Source: Succinatimonas sp. CAG:777 (GTDB taxonomy: Bacteria > Pseudomonadota > Gammaproteobacteria > Enterobacterales > Succinivibrionaceae). From it: a stretch of DNA of 27,142 nucleotides. The DNA lies in the NCBI GenBank assembly GCA_000431835.1, contig HF987908.1, positions 1,615 to 28,756 on the forward strand, read 5' to 3'. A program made the translations under genes and the position numbers. Position 1 is the stretch's first letter, and each line of letters starts with the position of its first letter. Under the pieces are notes generated by a model. The model had not been told where the DNA came from. It ran no database searches and saw only the letters and a list, made by a program, of their open reading frames with translations. This document shows positions 21,690 through 27,142 of this stretch, piece by piece.

Positions 21690-22346
21690 CTATTTGGAAA
21701 GAAAAAAGCCTATGGTAAAGATAACAAACAAAATTGCACCGATTATCTTTAAGATCTTAAAGCCTATCTTTGAGTTAACCTCACCTTGGTAGATCTTTTT
21801 AGCTTCTACATTATCTAAAAGATTTTTAAGATCAGACTTTGAATATCGACCTTTGTCATTTCGTCTGGCTATAACAGATGGATAACCAGAGCCTTCATAG
21901 ACATAAAAAGAAAAGCCTATAGAGTTTTTTAAGATCTTTCTCTCTTTATAGTCTAAAACAGCATTACCGCCAATGCGGGTGCACTCATCAATCACAGCTT
22001 TTTTGGTTAGATTTGAGTTTCTGCCGATTTTGGTAATTGGATACTCTGACTCAACGATGACTTCATAGTCATCTGGTTTTGAAAATGAGATACCGACTCT
22101 TGATGGAACATCATAAAAGACTTTGCTCTCAGGATCGATTCTTTTAGCTGCAACATGACTTACCTGATAAGTATTAGCATCATTCTCTTTTGACACTTCA
22201 AAAGTAGCTTCTACAGGCTCTTTGATGTCAGATAAGGTAAAGTCCCCTTCACAGTCTTTTGAGGTAAAAGAGTAAATCTTACCGTCTTCAGACAGGATTG
22301 ATCCTTTATCTTCTAGCTTTGAATAATAAGTAATAATTCCTTTCAT
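21690..22346 (-). CDS. Uncharacterised protein with cold-shock-like domain and C-terminal membrane helix
   Basis: 218 residues from ATG 22344-22346. Residues 1-67 (MKGIITYYSKLEDKGSILSE onward) look like an OB-fold of the cold-shock type, with the KGxI start, a glycine at GSI and the length of about 65, but without the aromatic RNP motifs of CspA. Residues 78-160 form a second alpha/beta part with IGGNAVLDY and YEGSGYPSVIARR. Residues 196-216 are a membrane helix ending in FFLSK. Domain order (OB, unknown, TM) recalls bacterial proteins that fuse a cold-shock domain to a membrane segment, usually without known role. An alternative GTG start at 22376 adds ten residues. It follows nadA by 73 bases and may share its transcript. 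Confidence 0.6.
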   Translation of the reverse strand: MKGIITYYSKLEDKGSILSEDGKIYSFTSKDCEGDFTLSDIKEPVEATFEVSKENDANTYQVSHVAAKRIDPESKVFYDVPSRVGISFSKPDDYEVIVESEYPITKIGRNSNLTKKAVIDECTRIGGNAVLDYKERKILKNSIGFSFYVYEGSGYPSVIARRNDKGRYSKSDLKNLLDNVEAKKIYQGEVNSKIGFKILKIIGAILFVIFTIGFFLSK

Positions 22347-22419
22347 ACTATAAAATTCTCTTAAGAGAGCCTGCACTACTTTCTATATCTTTACTGCATT
22401 TGCTTAAAAGAAGAGCCTT

Positions 22420-23484
22420 TTAAAGAGTGATCTTTCCTGCTTTTAAGTCAGCTGAAAATGACAACATCTTCTCTAATGGCTTCATAGCCTTCACTCTGGT
22501 ATTCTCATCTACGCTTAAACTATGCTCTTTTGGATGATTTAGAGCCTCAATTAAGCTCTTTAATGAATTTAACTCCATCCATGGGCAGTTAGCGCAGCTG
22601 ATGCAGTGACCTTTAGTACTTGCAACAGGTGCTTCAATAAAGTTCTTCTCAGGACAAGCACAGGTTAATTTGTAGAAGATATTTCTCTCGGTTGCAATGA
22701 TGAATTCTTTGCAAGGAGATGATTTTGCATAAGATAAGATCTGTGAGGTTGAACCTACATAATCTGCTCTTTCTACAACTGCAGCTGGAGCCTCTGGATG
22801 AACCAGTACTTTTGCTTCAGGATGCTCTTTTTGTACAAATTCTAAAGCGTTAGCTTCAAAGGCATCATGAACGATACAGCGACCTGGCCAGCAGTAAACA
22901 TCGCAATCTGACTGATTTGCAATATATGAACCTAAATGTCTGTCTGGTACCCATAGGATTGGTTTACCTAATTTGGTTAAATACTTACCAAGCTCTACAG
23001 CTAATGATGAGGTTACGATCCAGTCAGCCTCAGCTTTTACAGCAGCAGATGTATTTGCATAAGCTACTACTGTAGCCTCAGGATGTTCCTGTTTTGCTCT
23101 TCTTAAATCATCTACGTTGCAGCATAAATCTAAAGAACACTCAGCACTTAGATTTGGCATGATAATGTCTTTTTCAGGAGATAAGATCTTAGCAGTCTCT
23201 CCCATGAAACGAACACCTGCTACAGCAATTAACTGTTTATCACTGTCACGACCACGACGTGCCATTTCAAGAGAATCGCCTATAAAGCCACCTGCTGCCT
23301 CACAAAGGCGCTGCATGGTAGGAGAAGTGTAATAGTGAGCAATTAAAAGAGCATTTTTCTCTTTAATTAAAGCTAAAGCTTCATCAAATAAGGCCTCATC
23401 AGCATTTTTTTCAGCTAAAGATGGACGGTTAGGTAAGTCAAAAGTCTCTGGTACTGAGACATTGTTTATCATGTGTAATGGCAT
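22420..23484 (-). CDS. nadA: Quinolinate synthase NadA
   Basis: 354 residues. NadA condenses iminoaspartate with dihydroxyacetone phosphate to quinolinate in de novo NAD synthesis, using an oxygen-sensitive [4Fe-4S] cluster. The three cluster cysteines can be placed from E. coli: C116 in NLSAECSLDL, C203 in WPGRCIVH, and C300 in the terminal CISCANCPW motif. Other family segments: IAHYYTSP (about 48-55), GDSLEMAR (69-76), VRFMGETAKILSPEK (91-105), HPEA and GSTSQIL (245-251). The frame begins at ATG 23484; the ribosome site is weak. nadB, which makes iminoaspartate, is not in the window. Confidence 0.95.
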   Translation of the reverse strand: MPLHMINNVSVPETFDLPNRPSLAEKNADEALFDEALALIKEKNALLIAHYYTSPTMQRLCEAAGGFIGDSLEMARRGRDSDKQLIAVAGVRFMGETAKILSPEKDIIMPNLSAECSLDLCCNVDDLRRAKQEHPEATVVAYANTSAAVKAEADWIVTSSLAVELGKYLTKLGKPILWVPDRHLGSYIANQSDCDVYCWPGRCIVHDAFEANALEFVQKEHPEAKVLVHPEAPAAVVERADYVGSTSQILSYAKSSPCKEFIIATERNIFYKLTCACPEKNFIEAPVASTKGHCISCANCPWMELNSLKSLIEALNHPKEHSLSVDENTRVKAMKPLEKMLSFSADLKAGKITL

Positions 23485-23557
23485 AATTTTATATAACCAA
23501 TTCTATTTATAAATGTATCTGTATAGACGCAAAGTCAAACAATCTATTCTTAACAGA

Positions 23558-24091
23558 CTATTTCTGAACGAAGTTTAAAGCAGTGGCACCAGCCTGTACC
23601 ATTGCCTTATTTACATCTTTTCTTAATGAACCGTAAGCTCTTAATCTGTTAGTAACATCGCGTAAATCCAGGCTTTTAGCTTCATCTGAATCAAGATAAT
23701 TGTTAATTTTTAAACTGGTTAAATTATCTTTACAAGGTAAAAGACCTGAACCTACAAGACAGGATGGCATCAGACAAAACAGATGCTCATCCTTTTTCAT
23801 TACTCTTACTGTATGTGTGAGCAATGGATTAGAGTCAATTTTAAAGATGAATTCCTCTTCAAACTCAACACATAAAGTATCAAATTGAGTTAAAGCTTCA
23901 ACACTGTCGGTGTCACCTTTTACACCAGCATTGTAGTCTTTTCCTTTGACATTAAACAGCATTTTTCCATCAGCATAATCAAAGGATAAAGCAATCAGCT
24001 TCGCTACATGTGCAAGATCAGCCTGTCCATCTATAGCAATCAACCTCCAGGCATCGGTATTGTCTATAGATATTTTTAAAAGGTATTGCAT
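23558..24091 (-). CDS. pRiA4b ORF-3-like protein
   Basis: 177 residues. The N-terminal part (1-60: YLLKISIDNTDAWRLIAIDG, then ADLAHVAKLIALSFDYADGK) follows the plasmid pRiA4b ORF-3 / IS1096 TnpR-like domain (PF07929), whose pattern is L+V.L......W R.I.V...TL..L...I..AFGW.......F. The later part has acidic and hydrophobic stretches and no catalytic motif I recognise. Despite the family name, no transposase or plasmid gene is near, and the gene shows no sign of mobility; function is unknown. AGGTTGT precedes the ATG. It lies between the Sel1-like gene and nadA. Confidence 0.6.
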   Translation of the reverse strand: MQYLLKISIDNTDAWRLIAIDGQADLAHVAKLIALSFDYADGKMLFNVKGKDYNAGVKGDTDSVEALTQFDTLCVEFEEEFIFKIDSNPLLTHTVRVMKKDEHLFCLMPSCLVGSGLLPCKDNLTSLKINNYLDSDEAKSLDLRDVTNRLRAYGSLRKDVNKAMVQAGATALNFVQK

Positions 24092-24119
24092 ACAACCTAC
24101 TATTTTTTTCTAAGTCAGT

Positions 24120-24152
24120 GGCTTTTATACTCTTAAATTCAGTTTAAAAGCC
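24120..24152 (-). terminator. Possible terminator after the Sel1-repeat gene
   Basis: Perfect 8-bp inverted repeat (GGCTTTTA at 24120-24127, TAAAAGCC at 24145-24152) with a 17-base loop, 33 bases after the stop. No U-run follows directly, so it is weak as a terminator. Confidence 0.35.
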
Positions 24153-24185
24153 AACTTTTTCTTTTCTTGCAACTTATTCACTGAG

Positions 24186-26864
24186 CTACTGAGCTACAGT
24201 TGAAATGAATACATCAGGATCTGAAAGTTCAGCACTCTCTTCCCCAGTTCTCTCACATTTGTTTATATCTAAAGCACCTTCTTTAGAATCACAGACTGCT
24301 GAGAAATCAAGATCACCTAAGATCATAGCAGTAGTATTACCAGAGTTCTTAGCTAATTTCATAAACTCTTTATAAGTGCTGTATTCTGGAGCAAAAGTAA
24401 GTGCTCTTACAGACATCAAAGCTCTGGTTATGAGTAAATTCTGAGAATTTGGTAACTTTGAGTATGGCTCTTCTAAACAATAGGCTATGACATTCTGACC
24501 TGGATGCTGATAGAAATCAGAACCTAATAAAGTGTTATAAGTACCATCTTGGAGCTTTTCTTTTAACTCGTCTACAGAACATTCAATTGGCTTACGTAAA
24601 CTCTTTGGTAATTTAACCTTATGACCAAAGTGGTTATAGAACTTAGATTCAGACAATTCATATAAGACGTCATTCTCAAGCTCGGTAGTACCTTTTACAA
24701 GTGCTTCGTAGATCTCTTCGACCTTATTGACCACAGCCTCATGCTCAGCGCTGTCATCAGTTGCAGCCCCACTAAAGAAAGACTGCATTTTTTCTAAACT
24801 CTTTCTAAATGAAGAAAATACAGAGCTCTTTTCCATATCAGGAGGGAAAGCATGACCATAAATTTCTTTATAGAAAGAAAAGAATGATACACAACCATTT
24901 GAAATAGCTAACTGCTGATAATGGAAGGTTCTTTCAATATTGTATGGTAAGAGGATTGCTGAATTATAAATTTCTGACATGACAAGACAGGCAGGAGCGT
25001 TATTCTCTGCCATCTTCTCAAGTTCTTCAATTCTCTTCATATAAGGCAATGGCTCATAAACTCCACTATTTACTGCAGACTTATATTCAGATACAGCATC
25101 TGGAATTAAATATTCTTTAGCATAACGTAAATAGGTAAAGGCAAGAGCTGGATTATCCTCAAGATAAGCCTTATATAGAATGTAATAACCAAAGACAATG
25201 CCATGTCTTATAGCCTGAGTAGCATAGTAAATTGCTTTAGGGATTTCCTTTTTAATTAAGTGTCCCATCGCAAGATTCAGTTTTGAAAATCCATTACCCT
25301 GCTCTGCTGCTTTCTTCCATATCACTAAAGATTTCTTGTCACTTGCTGAGGTCAAACTCAAGTTACCTAAAGTAAAGGTAGCCTTGCCGTTGCCTTGTTC
25401 TGACATTTTCTCTAGGATATCTTTATCTATCTTTTCAAAAGGTCCTTTATACAAGCAGTACAAATTCTCATAAGCCTGATATGTGTCCTCATCTTCACGA
25501 GCTAAACCATAATCTAATAATGCAAAGAGTTTATCTGATGGCTCTTTACATCTTTTCTTAATCTTAGCTATCTTTAAAAGCCCGTTTAAATACTTAGTAC
25601 TGTTATCTAAATTTGCCTGAGCAGAAAGGTAAACTGCAATTGCTGCTAAAGTACGAGGGTTGTAAGCATATTCATCAGCAAACTCCATCAAAATATCAGA
25701 GAAATTTTTCATAACCACTGATGGGAGCGCAAATGGAAGATCCTCTACTAATACTTCGTATCGTAAATTATTAACAAAAGATAACAAGTTGTAGAACGAA
25801 ATTTCTTGAATAGTTTTGCCACTGTTAGTAATACTATCAAATGAAACGAAATTTGCCATAGGTAAGCGTTTTTCGTTATAAGCAATCAAGAATGTGTTTA
25901 ATAAAATACTGTAGATAGTAGCTAATTTAGGCTCTCGTCTTAACTCATCATCTAATGAAAGATCAACAAAATACATAAGGTAAGCTAAAGCACAGTAAGG
26001 ATCACCTACAACCATACCGTAAGAGAACCATTCTTTAGCCTTTTGCTTATCCATTGGTAAGAAATCACCATTTAAATAAGATTTACCTATTCTAAAAGCA
26101 ACAGCTCCAGGCATTCCTAAAATGACTGATGATTCCTTTTTATAAGCAAAATTTGGATAAAGTCTAGAGAAGAAATTTGGAGTTAAATGCCTGTGAGATT
26201 CAAACTTTAATATATGATCGTTTGAATCCTCATCAAAGTTCTCACAGCAAAACACATCATCAACATCTGAAAATTTATATTCAATGAATTCGTAGAATTG
26301 ATCATTGATTTCATTCTCATCGGCTGGTCTTGTTTTTATAGCATCAGCAAAAAGGCCTGCTATGCAAAATGGGATATAAACTGCTTGACGGGAAGGAATA
26401 AATTCACCTTTTACAGCTAAGGTAATATCCTTAGGCAAAGCTTCATCTGAAAAAGCTATCAAAAAGTCTGATAAATCAGATAAATTATCGTCATTTCTTA
26501 TAAAATCGGCATTAGACTTATAGACCTTTGAATGGAAGTGAGGTTTTAACTTATGAAAACATAATTTACTAATATAATCTTTTAACTTTTCGCCACACTC
26601 GCCATGCCCGCCAAAGGCAAAGGCTGCATAAAGGTAAAAGAGATAATCATTTTTTTCTTTAATGTTTGTTGCGCTAGTTACAGCAGGTTTTCTTGAATGA
26701 GCTGCTAGTGCTTTATCAATAGCCTCACCATTAGCTGGAGTGCAATTTTCTTTCATCTCAAGAAAAGCTCCTTCACGAATAAAAGAATCTTTTAGAAGAG
26801 CTTTAACATTTTCAACTTTTAAGTTTTTAAGATTGTTAATATGCTTAAGATGTTTGCTTACCAT
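24186..26864 (-). CDS. Large Sel1-like repeat protein, unknown function
   Basis: 892 residues, no signal peptide and no membrane helix, mostly alpha-helical. Sel1-like (short TPR-type) repeats are visible at about 258-298 (IGKSYLNGDFLPMDKQKAKE then WFSYGMVVGDPYCALAYLMY) and at 483-560 (MSEQGNGKATFTLGNLSL, VIWKKAAEQGNGFSKLNLAM, AIYYATQAIRHGIVFGYYIL), and a further one around 618-660 (ENNAPACLVMSEIY, YQQLAISNGC). Regions 1-250 and 680-892 are of unknown fold. Sel1 repeats mediate protein contacts in signalling, secretion and stress systems, so a scaffold role is plausible but not shown. The start ATG 26864 has GGAAAG nearby. It has its own promoter candidate and no obvious partner gene in the window. 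Confidence 0.75.
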   Translation of the reverse strand: MVSKHLKHINNLKNLKVENVKALLKDSFIREGAFLEMKENCTPANGEAIDKALAAHSRKPAVTSATNIKEKNDYLFYLYAAFAFGGHGECGEKLKDYISKLCFHKLKPHFHSKVYKSNADFIRNDDNLSDLSDFLIAFSDEALPKDITLAVKGEFIPSRQAVYIPFCIAGLFADAIKTRPADENEINDQFYEFIEYKFSDVDDVFCCENFDEDSNDHILKFESHRHLTPNFFSRLYPNFAYKKESSVILGMPGAVAFRIGKSYLNGDFLPMDKQKAKEWFSYGMVVGDPYCALAYLMYFVDLSLDDELRREPKLATIYSILLNTFLIAYNEKRLPMANFVSFDSITNSGKTIQEISFYNLLSFVNNLRYEVLVEDLPFALPSVVMKNFSDILMEFADEYAYNPRTLAAIAVYLSAQANLDNSTKYLNGLLKIAKIKKRCKEPSDKLFALLDYGLAREDEDTYQAYENLYCLYKGPFEKIDKDILEKMSEQGNGKATFTLGNLSLTSASDKKSLVIWKKAAEQGNGFSKLNLAMGHLIKKEIPKAIYYATQAIRHGIVFGYYILYKAYLEDNPALAFTYLRYAKEYLIPDAVSEYKSAVNSGVYEPLPYMKRIEELEKMAENNAPACLVMSEIYNSAILLPYNIERTFHYQQLAISNGCVSFFSFYKEIYGHAFPPDMEKSSVFSSFRKSLEKMQSFFSGAATDDSAEHEAVVNKVEEIYEALVKGTTELENDVLYELSESKFYNHFGHKVKLPKSLRKPIECSVDELKEKLQDGTYNTLLGSDFYQHPGQNVIAYCLEEPYSKLPNSQNLLITRALMSVRALTFAPEYSTYKEFMKLAKNSGNTTAMILGDLDFSAVCDSKEGALDINKCERTGEESAELSDPDVFISTVAQ

Positions 26865-27142
26865 ACTTTCCGTGAACCACTATGTAGAGAAACTTTTTAA
26901 GATGCCCTTTTGGAGCTTAAAAGTTAAAGTGCCTAGCTATAACTTTAAACTTTTTGCATTAAATCTTGATAATAAACTTAACCAAATCAAAGCTAAGTCT
27001 TACTGATCTTAGAATATGCAATATTACTTGCACTTTTTAAGGATAAATCGTTAGATTTCTACGTTGTCTGTAATTATAACATGCAATGCAAGCTCTATAA
27101 AATCATAGTTCTTTTGAAGCAAGATGTAGGTTAACGCTTTAT
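26865..27142. other. Upstream region of the Sel1-repeat gene, no gene seen
   Basis: No credible coding frame is seen up to the right edge; short open frames on plus are shadows. It contains the candidate promoter at 27073-27101 and a leader of about 200 bases. Confidence 0.5.
27073..27101 (-). promoter_or_regulatory. Candidate promoter of the Sel1-repeat gene
   Basis: On the minus strand a perfect extended -10 (TGTTATAAT; hexamer at 27073-27078) with TTTATA (27096-27101, 4/6) 17 bases upstream. The start would be near 27066, giving a leader of about 200 bases. Confidence 0.5.

Noticed and set aside
23558..24091. Mobile element suggested by the pRiA4b ORF-3/TnpR family name
   Set aside because: No transposase, inverted repeat ends or target duplication around the gene; the family name comes from its first context only.
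26740..27006. 88-codon open frame on plus overlapping the start of the Sel1-repeat gene
   Set aside because: The first half is antisense to coding sequence, the rest is AT-rich leader; no ribosome site and no recognisable protein.
1..27142. tRNA, rRNA, CRISPR array, prophage or integron features
   Set aside because: No cloverleaf, regular spaced repeat or related gene was seen on reading either strand.

Overview
The window is AT-rich DNA from a motile, probably anaerobic Gammaproteobacterium. The maltose transporter proteins resemble the E. coli proteins closely over long stretches, and YbaK, Gpt, NadA and the aspartate aminotransferase are also of gammaproteobacterial type. The iron-regulator region (a DtxR-type repressor and a FeoB-associated Cys-rich membrane protein) and the YjfB-like protein look more like those of gut anaerobes. 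A Succinivibrionaceae-like genome (Aeromonadales) would fit. This is an inference from protein resemblance; no rRNA or other marker is present. Almost all genes lie on the minus strand. No tRNA, rRNA, insertion sequence, phage gene or CRISPR array was seen.

Layout, left to right. 1-1605: the N-terminal half of an ABC exporter (cut by the window edge) behind a DUF2333 gene. 1792-3357: an isolated rhamnan-synthesis-F-like glycan enzyme. 3434-6138: an aspartate/aromatic aminotransferase with a clear terminator, and a MATE efflux pump. 6389-8583: a polar amino-acid ABC importer operon (binding protein, permease, ATPase). 8805-9230: a Gpt-like phosphoribosyltransferase. 9554-10435: the plus-strand pair of a HAD phosphatase and a small YjfB-like protein, ended by a bidirectional terminator.

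10565-15941 is a complete maltose/maltodextrin importer operon in the order malE-malF-malG-malK. A strong terminator hairpin between malE and malF probably sets high binding-protein and lower membrane-complex expression. MalG carries an extra segment of about 115 residues in its first periplasmic loop, and MalF is about 40 residues longer than in E. coli. Upstream lies a 731-base AT-rich non-coding region with a perfect -10 box lacking a -35, CRP-like sites and three copies of AACGTTTA, and beyond it an AraC-family regulator gene. No malT gene or recognisable MalT box is present, so the AraC protein is the local candidate for the mal regulator.

17687-19850: YbaK (Cys-tRNA(Pro) deacylase) and a methyl-accepting chemotaxis protein, converging on a shared perfect hairpin terminator. 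20315-21600: a metal-regulation group made of a Fur-type winged-helix protein without the Fur metal-binding half, a DtxR-type regulator with the DtxR Cys-x-x-Glu-His signature, and a 51-residue FeoB-associated Cys-rich membrane protein, with no feoA or feoB in view. 21690-24091: an uncharacterised cold-shock-like/membrane protein, NadA, and a pRiA4b ORF-3-like protein. 24186-26864: a very large cytoplasmic protein with Sel1-like repeats and no known role.

The most noteworthy items are the enlarged MalG periplasmic loop, the rewired mal promoter region with its AraC neighbour, the Fur-like protein with no metal ligands next to the DtxR-type regulator, and a set of hairpins with GNRA-type tetraloops at the 3' ends of transporter genes.
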